Assembly (NCBI GenBank): GCA_016712225.1
Contig: JADJRL010000002.1
Location: 1 to 29,497, forward strand
Length of the DNA stretch: 29,497 nucleotides
Direction: 5' to 3'
Source: Candidatus Defluviibacterium haderslevense
GTDB lineage: Bacteria > Bacteroidota > Bacteroidia > Chitinophagales > Saprospiraceae
Numbering within the stretch: the stretch's first letter is position 1; each line of letters opens with the position of its first letter. A program made the translations under genes and the position numbers. Below are positions 1 to 9,707 of the stretch, piece by piece. Below the pieces are notes generated by a model, which saw nothing but the letters and a program-made list of their open reading frames with translations, was not told the DNA's origin and did no database searches.

Positions 1-600
1 TTATGCAGATTTGTCCAAATCCAATACATATTTGATTAGGCTTCTTCCACAAACTTGAAGATAAGTAGAAACTCAAAAGAAATTTATCATTGTGTGATCT
101 CTCAGGAAATAAAATTTTGAAATATATCAAGGGTTATTGAAACAAGGTGATGTGGATATCCAAGTGGAATGCTAAAGGCGTAATGAATTCCACTCAAATC
201 AGAACCTATTTCATAAGATTGGAAAGCATACAAGGAAATGAAATCAAGAAAATTTAAATTGTAAACTAATATTTTTGGAGAAATTAAATATGCTTTTAGC
301 AGACCAGCACTCTCGTGTTCAATTCATTAATTCATACCAAGATAAAAAGTAAATTCTGCGTCTAAAACTTTACTTATTTTATTTTGGATCATCTTATTTG
401 TAGATATCCTTATTTTGCTTTTGGACACCAAGAATTTCTTTTAATGATGTTTGGAAGAAATTCCAGTCCGAACAAGGCAGATTGGAATTTGGGCATCTTT
501 TGTTAATGGTCATGTTGTTGATAATCATTATAAGTTTATATTTTGAAGAATCATGAAAAGGCACCATGGCTATTATGGTCTGTTTGATTCCATTGCTCAT
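1..600 (-). pseudogene. Decayed gene, possibly an outer-membrane beta-barrel protein (3' part runs off the window)
   Basis: Several protein-like reading frames follow one another on the minus strand. An open stretch of 68 codons starts with ATG at 600. A second runs from about 390 to 102, interrupted by two adjacent stop codons near 324-329. A third runs from about 110 to the window edge after a frame change. The translated pieces alternate polar and hydrophobic residues with many aromatics (for example TFYLGMN, GIHYAFSIPLGYPHH, DKFLLSFYLSSSLW), as expected for barrel strands. I do not recognise the family, so the barrel reading is inference from composition. The stops and frame changes mean it is not intact as written. 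Confidence 0.35.
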
Positions 601-706
601 TGCACTACCCTATTTACTATGGCTAGGGGTTGTATTGTTTTGTGGTAAAGTACCAATTGGCATTAGATAGATATAGAGCGTTTATGTTATTATTAAAATT
701 GTATTT

Positions 707-999
707 ATGAATTTCATTAGTTTTGGTTTTATCGGTTTTATTATCGGCGTGTTTTTATATTTCGAGATTAGTGCAACTGAGATGCGAGGTATATTATTGA
801 AATTTATTTTTGGATCAATTGGATATTTATAGTGTGGGCCAGTTATTCAGTGGGGAGAATTGTATTAGACAGTATTATGCTAAATAGTCAAGGACAAATG
901 ACATCAGCAAATCTTATGTCCAGTATGCTGCTTGCTGTTTTTCACGTAATTCCTACCCTTGCGATATCTATTTTTATGCTTAAGGAAGGATTTAGATAA
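707..999 (+). pseudogene. Frameshifted small membrane protein
   Basis: An ATG at 707 opens 41 codons, rich in Ile, Phe and Gly, to a stop at 830. The frame one base further on continues from 835 (WASYSVGRIVLDS) to a stop at 997. Joined, the two give about 95 residues with two to four hydrophobic stretches, including a C-terminal one (VFHVIPTLAISIFML). The join falls at a single-base shift around 830-835. It looks like a small integral membrane protein with one indel. No family is recognised, and nothing in the neighbourhood gives a role. Confidence 0.4.
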
Positions 1000-1159
1000 T
1001 TAAAACAGATGAATGATTACATTTCTAATATTGGATTGCAACATTTTCTAAAATTAGATGACCATTTTTTATTTTGTTCATTTTAAGTTTGCTAAAATTT
1101 ATTCTCAAAGACAATCAAACCATTTAACAATAAAGTTTCGATAATTAATTTCAAGAAAG

Positions 1160-2132
1160 ATGGGAGGCGGAAAGATGGTTATATCACTGGACTTTGAACT
1201 TTATTGGGGTGTCACAGATTCTAAATCAATTGATGCTTATCAAAGTAATATATTGGGTGTACAATCTGTAATTCCAAAACTATTGTATTTATTTGACCAA
1301 TATCAAATTAAAGCTACTTTTGCAATAGTTGGATTTCTTTTTGTCACAATAAAAAGATTATTAGAACATCTTCCAAAAGACATTGCCTCAATATAAAAAC
1401 AAGAAGCTGTCTCCATATATAAATCAAATTGAAAAATGAAGGATGATGATTTGACACAGGCATACTATTTTGCTCCGAATTGATCCAACTTATTAAAATC
1501 ATTCACAACATGAAATTGCTACGCATACCTTTTCGCATTATTACTGTTTAGAACCTGGGCAACAAGCTACAGATTTTTTTTATGATCTGGAAGCTGCTTT
1601 AAAAATAGCATCGGAATATCAAGTCAACATTACATCTATTGTGTTTCCCAGAAACCAATATAATAAGGCATACGTAAATCTATGTGAAGAATTAGGGATA
1701 CAATGTTATAGAGGAAATCCTAATCATTGGATTTATCAAGCTGATGTAAATAAAACATTTCTTTGGATTAAAAAGGGAATTCGTCTATTGGACCATTATA
1801 TAAATATTACAGGGCATCATTGTTATGAAAGAATTAGGTCAAAGCATGACTCGATAAAGAATATTCAGGCTAGCCGTTTTCTTAGACCCTATACCCCATC
1901 TTTATCTTGGATTGAATCCATGCGTCTTCAAAGAATATTATCTTCTATGACTCATGCAGCTAAAAACAATTTGACCTTTCATCTATGGTGGCATCCGCAT
2001 AATTTTGGAATTCATCAGCAAGCTAATTTTAAATTTTTAGAATCCATCTTAAAGCATTATCAGTATTTAAATGTTACATACCAATTTCTAGTTGTACTAT
2101 GGCAGAATGTGCTCGTTCACAACAATAAATGA
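1160..2132 (+). pseudogene. Polysaccharide deacetylase family protein, frameshifted
   Basis: The N-terminal piece (1160-1396) has the NodB-homology opening ISLDFELYWGV with the catalytic Asp. A second piece, open in another frame from about 1509 to 2132, has HEIATHTFSHYYC, the family's metal-binding HxxxH-type segment, then a long C-terminal half ending in LTFHLWWHPHNFG. Between 1380 and 1509 the coding sense changes frame more than once, with legible fragments in between, so the gene is broken. Intact members hydrolyse N- or O-acetyl groups of surface polysaccharides. It overlaps the next gene by ATGA, so the two were probably co-transcribed for exopolysaccharide modification. Family call is firm; loss of function is probable unless the indels are sequencing errors. 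Confidence 0.75.
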
Positions 2133-3113
2133 ATGCTTTGAAAGACAATATTGAATTTGCGGAAATAGCAGCATCTGATCTGGATACCATTAGTCATTTA
2201 GCTCAAGAGATTGATGGAAATCCCCGCTTATCTAAGGCATTCATAAAGCATTGGTATTTTGAAAATCCAACAAGTAGTTATACTTTTGGAAAGTAACTAT
2301 AAATGAACAATTACAAGGATTTGCGACAATCAATCATTACCATTTTGGTTTAATCGTAAACGATTACTCATAGGGATGCCACAAAATGAGTATATTGCAC
2401 TTTCATCAAGGGGCAAAGGCTACTTTCGTGATTTGTATTGGAAAACAGAAGAGATTAGTTTAGATAAATATAATGTTCAATACTTATTTGCTTTCCCAAA
2501 TAAAAGGAGCGCTCCAATATTTGAACAAAAATTCGGTTATAGGAAGTGTGACAATCCTGTAATTATATTAAGTTTGTTTAGCTTGTCCAATTTCTTTTCA
2601 AAGCAGACTTACAAAATTTTGGATCATGTTTCTTTAATTCCAAAAATTGCAATTCACACAATTGGACTATGCTTTAGACAAATCAATGGATTATTTGTTA
2701 TGGCGTTACAAATGCTATACTAAAAAAGAACTTCGCATACTTGAGATTGAAGATCGTGGTGAACTCTTGGGGTATGCATTTTTAAAGCCAATAAAAAATA
2801 TGGCTTTTCATTTATGATTTTGATGGATTTGATAACAATCGATAGAAAGCATTTCCCACAAATGATTAAACATTGTAAAAGGTATTGTTCGCAGCAATTG
2901 TTTTTCGGCTTATTTAGAATTCAAATAAATGATGAACCATCAACTCCATTATTTGAATTTTCCTTTAAACATAAACTGAATTTCATGATTAAGTCAAAGT
3001 CTTTAGCGGAAGACATATCATTGTATGAAACTAAATTTCAGTTTTTCTTTGGTGATTTAGATATTTTTAATTTTCCGAAATATGCGTTTTTAATTAACTT
3101 AGTCAAAAATTAA
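2129..3113 (+). pseudogene. GNAT-family N-acetyltransferase, multiply frameshifted
   Basis: The start ATG at 2129 overlaps the stop of the deacetylase (ATGA), implying translational coupling. Coding sense runs 2129-2290, changes frame near 2290 and 2340, continues through the piece 2376-2640, changes again near 2660-2680 (YLLWRYKCYTK) and again near 2808, and ends at 3113. A GNAT signature is visible as RGKGYFRDLY followed by AFPNKRSAPIFEQKFGYR, the acetyl-CoA loop and the usual Asn/Tyr region. The full product would be about 325 residues, typical of the acetyltransferases next to polysaccharide deacetylases in capsule or exopolysaccharide loci. At least four frame changes in under 1 kb argue for real decay. 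Confidence 0.65.
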
Positions 3114-3156
3114 GTGTTACCCTATTACTTAAAAGGTGTTACTATCAATTATAAAT

Positions 3157-4333
3157 ATGATTCAAAATTTAGATCAAATTTTACAATATATTCAGCAGAG
3201 TTTTAACAAGCACTCATTAATTGCCATTCATCTTAGTCATTATAAAGGAACGGAGGCTAATCTCAAGCGAATAAATATAAGAAAGGCTTTAGTTAAAAAT
3301 GAATATGTTCTTAGTTTTACGTATCAATATGCAACTAAAGATATAGTAAAAAATTATACGCTAGCTGAATCTATCCAATGGATCGAAGGTCTGGTAAAAG
3401 TAGAAGGGTTTAGGCTGATACGGGTATTAACACTCGATTTTGATATCCAGCTTAGTTTTATGAAAGGTGGGCGTTGGGATTTGGAAAAGACCAATCCCAG
3501 TCAAAATACATTGCCTAGCATGAACCATGATAAGTCGAAAAAAAGGATCATTGAAGCAAGCCAGCAATTGTATTTAAAACAATTAAATATTACGGACCAG
3601 AATGGTCATGTTTATAAGTCAGCTCAGGATAAATACAAGCAAATCAATCATTACATTGAAATCTTAAGCACTTTGTTGAAAGAACTTCCAAATCATGAAG
3701 TAATTCAAGTTGTAGATATGGGTTGCGGCAAAGGTTATTTAACTTTTGCCATTTATGATTATTTAAATCATATCCTAAAAGACCATCTGAAGTTGTTGGC
3801 GTAGAACTGAGGAAGGATCTGGTAGATCTCTGTAATCAAATTGCACATGATTCAACTTATACTGGATTGCAATTTAAACAAGGGTCTATCGAGGCGTTTG
3901 ATATCCCTGAGATAAATGTTTTAATCGCCCTGCATGCTTGTGATACGGCAACTGATGATGCGATTGCAAAGGGAATAAAAGCTCATGCCGATCTAATAGT
4001 TGTAGCGCCTTGTTGTCACAAACAGATTCGCAAAGAAATTAATAAAAATAATGTGAGTAATGACCTTGATTTCCTTTTGAAACATGGAATATTTATGGAG
4101 CGCGAAGCAGAAATGGTGACTGATGGAATTCGTGCATTGATTTTAGAATATTTTGGGTATACTACTAAAGTTATTGAATTTATTTCTGATGCACATACCC
4201 ATAAAAATGTTATGATAGTTGGTAAAAAAAATGTACAAAAGGAATCCAACCAAGCTGCGATCAAACAAAAATTATTGATATCAAATCATATTTTGGGATT
4301 GACCATCATCATTTGGAACGTATATTAGATTAG
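3157..4333 (+). pseudogene. Class I SAM-dependent methyltransferase, two frameshifts
   Basis: The ATG at 3157 is preferred over an in-frame GTG at 3136. The first piece ends with the SAM-binding motif VVDMGCGKGYLTFAIYDYL. A one-base shift in the AAAA run near 3778 moves the frame to VVGVELRKDLVDLCN, then LIALHACDTATDDAI and VVAPCCHKQIR, conserved blocks of a Bacteroidota methyltransferase family related to the TRM13-like/Methyltransf_25 group. A second shift near 4268 (AAAAA) restores a tail SYFGIDHHHLERILD ending at TAG 4331-4333. Otherwise the frame would run on to 4328 with an uncharacteristic end. Full length is about 390 residues. The substrate is unknown. Both shifts are at A-runs with no nonsense changes, so sequencing error is plausible. 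Confidence 0.75.
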
Positions 4334-4358
4334 AAATAGCTTGGTATAATTTGGAATT

Positions 4359-4939
4359 ATGCGAATGAGAAGAATCCGACTTATATGTTTATTATGTGTT
4401 TTGTTTTTTTGTTATTGTAACAATCATGACCATAAGAATATCTCGATCCCTACTTTGGCTGGAAATACCATAAATTCCATCGATAGTTCTGCTAGCAAGT
4501 CTTCTGCAGGCAAATTAACGATGCATGATGTATCCTTGGATACGAATGATGAATTATTACCTTGCTTAATTTATAATAAGTACGAAGGCAGATTGGTTTA
4601 TGTTGATGTTTGGGCAACGGCTTGTTATGGTTGTATTGCGGAAATTCCTTATTCAAAGTCATTACAGCAAAATATGGCTCAAAAGAATATTGCTTTCGTA
4701 TACCTATGTTGTAATTCTAAACCTGAGAATTGGCAAAAAGTGATTCAAGATCTTCTACTTGGTGGCGATCATTATTTTTTAAACCAAAACAGTCTTCCCG
4801 TTTATTTAAAGAATATAAAATTTTGAAATTTCCTACCTACTTAATTTTTAACCAAAAAGGCCAACTAGTGAGTCGTGATGGCCCCAGTCCAAGTTCTGGT
4901 AATATTGTCAAATATTTAAATCAGGCAATTCCATTTTAA
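4359..4939 (+). pseudogene. TlpA/thioredoxin-like lipoprotein, frameshifted
   Basis: The N-terminus is a short basic segment followed by a hydrophobic core with several Cys (LLCVLFFCYC), consistent with a lipoprotein signal. A thioredoxin fold follows: VYVDVWATACYGCIAEIP with a CxxC redox pair (Cys-Tyr-Gly-Cys), then FVYLCCNS. After a frame change between about 4785 and 4815 comes YKILKFPTYLIFNQKG, containing the cis-Pro expected of thioredoxins. Joined length is about 193 residues. It would act as a periplasmic or outer-membrane-anchored thiol-disulfide oxidoreductase. It lies 25 bp after the methyltransferase on the same strand. The in-frame version stops early at 4824-4826 and would lack the cis-Pro strand. 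Confidence 0.7.
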
Positions 4940-5125
4940 CTAAAATTTGATCTCAAATTCTACGTGAATTTTGATGTTGTACTTAACTGACAAAGCTTTA
5001 TTCAGAGTTGTAAAAGCGTCTTTTGGATTTTAGGCCAATTAGCTTGAAAGCATTGTATTTGTTGCATTATTTGAGTCTATTTTATATAGAAAATGCACCG
5101 ATATCAAACATTAAGGGCATGAAAT
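4940..5125 (-). pseudogene. C-terminal coding remnant, unknown family
   Basis: On the minus strand a frame ending at TAG (4940-4942) reads NPKDAFTTLNKALSVKY and then a strand-like VEFEIKF tail, which looks protein-like. Upstream in the same frame it soon meets stops around 5020-5035, and only short legible pieces continue to about 5125. It is a fragment without a start, and I do not recognise it. Confidence 0.25.
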
Positions 5126-5294
5126 TTCAATTTGGTAACATTCCAAAACTCAGGGAAAACCCCTAATTTATAAAAATGGGTGTTTTCTACGATGTACAGC
5201 CTAATAAAAGGTCTCATCTTTGTAAGGTCAAATTGATTAAAACGTTAAAAAATTTGGCAGCTTGATTTGAATATTGAAAAATGGGATCCATTGT

Positions 5295-5439
5295 AGGACT
5301 ACCAGCATGAGAATAGGTTTTGGTTAATAAAAAAGGGATTTTTTATACTATTTTGAATTTTGAACACTTGGTTGTTTGCACTTTCTAAAAAAGTAATAAA
5401 CATTAATTTGTTCTAACAATGAATATTGCTGGTAGTCCT
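5295..5439. repeat. 13-bp perfect inverted repeat enclosing about 120 bp
   Basis: AGGACTACCAGCA at 5295-5307 is exactly reverse-complementary to TGCTGGTAGTCCT at 5427-5439. The flanks also share CCAT just outside. The intervening DNA is AT-rich and has no convincing gene. It could be a small terminal-inverted-repeat (MITE-like) element or a long-range hairpin. The remaining sequence from 4943 to 5520 shows no intact gene. Confidence 0.5.
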
Positions 5440-5525
5440 TCATGGAAATTAATTTTTAGGACTAAATTTGGTTTTTCGTTTGAAAATATATTTTTATTTA
5501 GGTTTATCTTAATTCCTCTAAAAGA

Positions 5526-5553
5526 AAGACTTCCTACATTTGTAAGAAGTCTT
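5526..5553. terminator. Intrinsic terminator, probably bidirectional
   Basis: AAGACTTC (5526-5533) pairs perfectly with GAAGTCTT (5546-5553) over a 12-nt loop, and a run of T follows on the plus strand. On the minus strand the hairpin is followed by TTTCTTTT, about 45 bp past the stop of the ABC-F gene, so it can end the folE-fabD-yqgE-ABC-F transcript. Confidence 0.7.
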
Positions 5554-5598
5554 TTTTATTTTTATGAATGTCGAAGCTTAGTTATACCATTTCTAAGG

Positions 5599-7504
5599 CT
5601 ATACCATTTCAACTAATTGTTCCCATTCTTTTACGTGAGTAGCTATTTGGCTTTTGAGGAGTTCGTATTCCTTTAAAATATTTGAACTATTTGATTGTTC
5701 GAAAAATCCGGGAACACCCATTTGTATTTCTATTTCTTTCTTTTTAGTCTCTAACCTTTCAATGTCTTTCTCAAGAATGCCGATTTTTTTTGCAGCTTTT
5801 TTCTTCTCTTCCGGATCGATATTTGGTGCTGGTTCTGATTGCTTAACAGCAGCAACTGTTGCAGTGTTATTGGATTTTTCAAATGATTGCAATAACGATT
5901 CGGTATTCGTTTTTCTAAAAATAATCGATATCACCTTCAAATATTCGAACTTTTTGATCTGCAAAGAAACAAGTTTTTTCAGCCAGGCCTCTTAAAAATT
6001 CACGATCATGGGAAACAACTATAACGGTTCCTTTATAGTTTTTTATAGCTTCTTTTAATGATTCTTTGGAAGAGATATCCAGATGGTGAGTGGGCTCATC
6101 CAGAATTAAAAAATTATGTTCTTGAACCAACAGTGAAGCAAGTCGAACTCGAGACTTTTCTCCCCCACTTAGAACTCTGATACGTTTTTCAACATCGTCT
6201 CCTCCGAAGGCAAGGCCCCCAAGAATATTTCTGATCAATGGTCTTACAGAAGGAAGACTTACACTTTCTATGACTTCAAGTATGGTCTGATTTGGATCCA
6301 TTAATTCGGTATGTTCTTGTGCGAAATATCCAATTTTCACTTGATGACCTAAATTAATGACGCCATGTGTTGGTGGTTCAACCTGACTTATAAGTTTAAC
6401 TAAAGTACTTTTACCTTGACCATTTTGACCAATAAAACTTAATTTCTCCCCGCGCTCAATAAAGAATTCGATATTGTTCAATACCATTAAATCGCCATAC
6501 GATTTTGTTAATTCGCGAGCTTCTATGACCATTCTTCCACCAGGATGTGAAGGTTGGAATCTAAGCCTTATAGATGATTGTTCTTCATCTGGTGCTTCTA
6601 TGACATCCATACGGGCCAATTCAGACTGCAATGATTTAGCGAAACTTGCTTTGCTCGCCTTAGCACGAAATTTATCAATAAGGACTTCTTTGTGTTGGAT
6701 TAATTTCTGTTGTGATTTGAATTCACTGAGTTCAATGTCACGTCTTTCTTTTTTGTAATCTATGAAAGCGGAATAGCTTCCGACAAAATCATACAATTTA
6801 CCACGATCTACTTCAATGATTCGCTTAGCGATACGATCTACAAACATTAAATCGTGAGAAATCAATATGACACTACCTTCATAGGTTAATAAATACTTCT
6901 CTAACCATTGAATGGATAAGATGTCCAAATGGTTATTTGGCTCATCGAGTAACATTACATTTGGTCTTGACAACAATAGTTTTGCTAATTCAAGCCGCAT
7001 TCTCCAGCCACCAGAGAATTCATGTGTTTTTCTTTCGAAGTCAGTACTTTTAAAACCAAGGCCAATTAGAATTTTTTCAATTTCACCTTCGATTTTATCA
7101 GCATTCATGTAATCCATTCTATGATGGATGTCTTCCATGAGTTCAATATAGTACATTAACTTTTTCTCTTCCAAGTTTGGATTCGAAAGTTGATCTTCGC
7201 AATGTTTTAGTTCCTCATGGAGGGCATTGATTTCTACCAAAGATGACATGATTTCTTCACGAACTGTAAATCCTTTGTCAGTGGGTAGCTCTTGTTCAAG
7301 ATAACCTACTTTTACATCCTTAGGTTTTTCTACAAGCCCTTCATCCGGTTTAATGGCTTCGGAAAGCACTTTAAGCAAAGTTGATTTTCCTGATCCATTT
7401 CTACCAGTAATGGCAAGTTTTTCACCAGGAGTTACCGTAAATGAAATATTATTGAAGATAGCTCTTTCTCCAAATCTTAATACTAGGTTTTGTACTCGAA
7501 TCAA
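5599..7504 (-). CDS. ABC-F family ATP-binding protein (C-terminal domain in another frame)
   Basis: Soluble protein with two ABC ATPase domains and no membrane segments. The first domain has Walker A GRNGSGKST (residues 34-42), signature FSGGWRMRLELAK and Walker B VMLLDEPNNHLD. The second has Walker A GQNGQGKST, signature LSGGEKSRVRLASLL and Walker B FLILDEPTHHLD. This is the ABC-F (Uup/YheS/EttA-like) plan, whose members act on ribosomes. The main frame (TTG start at 7502-7504, ATPase domains intact) stops at 5915 just after EGDIDYF. Removing one T from a T-run near 5929 joins it to a frame ending at 5599 that encodes a charged coiled-coil tail (KKKAAKKIGILEKDIERLE), giving about 635 residues in all, the usual length with a C-terminal extension. 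It follows yqgE by 17 bp. No ATG is available in frame. Confidence 0.88.
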
Positions 7505-7521
7505 AATATATAAATATAATG

Positions 7522-8097
7522 TTAATTAAAAATATAATCGCCATCCATTTGACTTATGGCGCTGTAATGATCTCCTTTTTTTTCAAGGATTTCCTTCCAC
7601 AAATGTTCAGGCTTGGATTTAAAAATATAATTTGGATCAATTTGATCAATAAACCATGAAGGTTCTTTAATTTCTTGTTGTAATTGTTGGCTGTCCCAGC
7701 CACTATAACCCATGAAAAATCTTATGTTTTCTATTTGAATTAATTTTTGATTGATTAAAAATTTCAATGACTCAAAATGTCCACCCCAGTATACTCCAGG
7801 AGCAATTTTCACGGATTCTTCTATTAATGACCCAACATTATGCAGAAAATGTAAGGTGTTCTCAGCTACCGGACCACCATAAAAAACCGGTGCATCAAAA
7901 TCATCGATATCTTCAATTAATTCACTTAGTTTTAATGGAGTAGACCGGTTTAAAATGAATCCAATGGATCCATCAGTCGGAGAGTAATCTACGATCAAAA
8001 CCACTGCCCTTTTGAAATTGGGATCTAACATAAAGGGCTCCGCGACTAGAAGGGAACCATTTTCAATTTGTATTTGGTCTGGTTGATCTGAGCTCAT
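7522..8097 (-). CDS. yqgE: YqgE/AlgH (UPF0301) family protein
   Basis: 191 residues, the normal length for this family. Conserved blocks visible in order are GSLLVAEPFMLDPNFKRAVVLI near the N-terminus, GFILNRST, VFYGGPVAENTLHFLH, and FFMGYSGWDSQQL toward the C-terminus. The family is cytosolic with no established biochemical activity. The start codon overlaps the fabD stop (8094-8097, ATGA type), so translation is probably coupled to fabD. The next gene, ABC-F, follows after 17 bp. Confidence 0.92.
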   Translation of the reverse strand: MSSDQPDQIQIENGSLLVAEPFMLDPNFKRAVVLIVDYSPTDGSIGFILNRSTPLKLSELIEDIDDFDAPVFYGGPVAENTLHFLHNVGSLIEESVKIAPGVYWGGHFESLKFLINQKLIQIENIRFFMGYSGWDSQQLQQEIKEPSWFIDQIDPNYIFKSKPEHLWKEILEKKGDHYSAISQMDGDYIFN

Positions 8098-8981
8098 AAA
8101 CTGATTATTGGAAAATTGCGATCAATTCGCTTCAAAAATCCGGATAATACGGTACCATTTCCACCAACCTCGATGAAAGATAAAGTTCCATCTTGAATCA
8201 TATGATTCATGGTTTGTGTCCAAAGTACTGGCGCGGTAAGTTGTCTGATTAAATTCATTTTAATCATGTCAGGATGAGTGTGTGGTTTGGCATCTACATT
8301 TTGATAAATGGGACAAATAGGAGTATTGAAAGTCGTTTTTGAAATGGCTTCTTCAAGGTTAACTCTTGCTGATTCCATTAATGGTGAATGAAAAGCACCT
8401 CCAACATTTAAGACAATCACTCGTTTAGCACCAGCTTCTATTAATTTTTGTTCAGCTATTTTCAATCCTTCCAAACTTCCTGAAATGACCAATTGACCCG
8501 GACAATTATAATTTGCAGGAATGACCACATGATCTGTAATGGAATGACAAACTTGTTCTATTTGTGCATCATCAAGACCTACAATGGCTGCCATAGATCC
8601 AGGATTGTTTTCACAAGCCTCTTGCATGGCAGAAGCTCTTATTTGTACTAAGTTTAGACCATCTTCAAAACTTAAGACTTCGGCTGCAACCAATGCCGAA
8701 AATTCACCTAATGAATGACCAGCTATCGCAAATGGAGGTTGGTCAATAGAAGTAGTTTTAAATTTGATGATGGAGTGAAGGAATACTGATGGTTGTGTGA
8801 TGTTTGTTTGTTTAAGTTCTTCTTCAGTACCTTCAATCATGATATCACTGATTCTAAAGCCTAAAATCTCATTGGCTTTCTCGAATAACGCTGCTGCTTC
8901 ATCACTTTTAATATACAAGTCTTTACCCATTCCCACAAATTGACTAGCCTGACCTGGGAATATATAAGCTATATGTTTCAT
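8094..8981 (-). CDS. fabD: Malonyl-CoA:ACP transacylase
   Basis: 295 residues, standard for FabD, which moves malonyl from CoA to acyl carrier protein for fatty acid synthesis. Visible active-site elements are the oxyanion loop GQASQ (residues 10-14), the nucleophile elbow GHSLGE with Ser90, the malonate-binding Arg115 in QIRASAMQ, and the catalytic His198 in GGAFHSPLM. All expected residues are present. It begins 8 bp after the folE stop and overlaps yqgE by four bases, so it is the second gene of a four-gene minus-strand operon. No other fatty-acid genes are adjacent in this window. Confidence 0.95.
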   Translation of the reverse strand: MKHIAYIFPGQASQFVGMGKDLYIKSDEAAALFEKANEILGFRISDIMIEGTEEELKQTNITQPSVFLHSIIKFKTTSIDQPPFAIAGHSLGEFSALVAAEVLSFEDGLNLVQIRASAMQEACENNPGSMAAIVGLDDAQIEQVCHSITDHVVIPANYNCPGQLVISGSLEGLKIAEQKLIEAGAKRVIVLNVGGAFHSPLMESARVNLEEAISKTTFNTPICPIYQNVDAKPHTHPDMIKMNLIRQLTAPVLWTQTMNHMIQDGTLSFIEVGGNGTVLSGFLKRIDRNFPIISL

Positions 8982-8989
8982 AAAATTGG

Positions 8990-9559
8990 CTACTTGATTA
9001 AGTTCAAAAATTCATTCCGAGTCTCAAAGGTCTTAAAAACTCCGGTAAAAGCAGAGGTTGTAGTCATACTATTTTGTTTTTGGACGCCACGCATCATCAT
9101 ACACATATGTCTGGCTTCAATTACAACGGCTACGCCATAAGGATTTAGGGTATTTTGGATACAATTGATGATTTCATGAGTAAGTCGCTCCTGAACTTGA
9201 AGTCGGCGAGCGAAGATGTCCACCACACGGGGCAATTTACTCAGTCCAACGATTTTGCCATTCGGAATATATGCAATGTGAGCTTTTCCAAAAAATGGTA
9301 ACATATGATGTTCACACAATGAATAGAGCTCAATATCCTTGACTAAAACCATTTCATTAAATTTTTCTTTAAAAATGGCGGAATTCAAAACTTCTATAGC
9401 ATCCTGGCTATAACCTTGTGTAAAAAATTCCAAGGCCTTAGCAGCTCTTAGTGGTGTTTTTTCAAGCCCTTCTCTAGTTGAATCCTCGCCTACTCCTTTG
9501 ATAATCAACTCAAAGTAAGAAGATAAGGCTTCATTTTTTAATGTTTGGTTTTCTTTCAT
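8990..9559 (-). CDS. folE: GTP cyclohydrolase I
   Basis: 189 residues. It converts GTP to dihydroneopterin triphosphate, the first step of folate/tetrahydropterin synthesis. The zinc ligands are seen as Cys82 and His85 in SLCEHHMLPFFG and Cys153 in RHMCMMMRG. Other landmarks are IPNGKIVGLSKLPRVVD and the C-terminal MTTTSAFTGVF. The length matches the bacterial enzyme and nothing is missing. First gene of the operon, with an ATG start at 9559. About 150 bp separate it from the divergent kinase gene. On the minus strand a CAAACGATA motif (9588-9596) could be part of a weak promoter, but its spacing is not canonical. Confidence 0.95.
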   Translation of the reverse strand: MKENQTLKNEALSSYFELIIKGVGEDSTREGLEKTPLRAAKALEFFTQGYSQDAIEVLNSAIFKEKFNEMVLVKDIELYSLCEHHMLPFFGKAHIAYIPNGKIVGLSKLPRVVDIFARRLQVQERLTHEIINCIQNTLNPYGVAVVIEARHMCMMMRGVQKQNSMTTTSAFTGVFKTFETRNEFLNLIK

Positions 9560-9707
9560 TTTGCGTCAGTATCCAATTTCACTAAGCAAACGATATTCCA
9601 ATTCAATATGTTTAACAATATTAGATAGAAATATATTTTAGTCCATGTAAATTCGCATTATATCGAAAAACTATAGATTTTGTAATTTTTAGGCTTATTT
9701 TTCGTCC

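Noticed and set aside
5654..5995. 113-codon plus-strand frame, Phe- and Ser-rich
   Set aside because: It is the antisense shadow of the ABC-F C-terminal coiled coil.
6474..7112. Plus-strand frames of 94 and 66 codons
   Set aside because: They lie wholly inside the ABC-F gene on the opposite strand and show no protein-like features.
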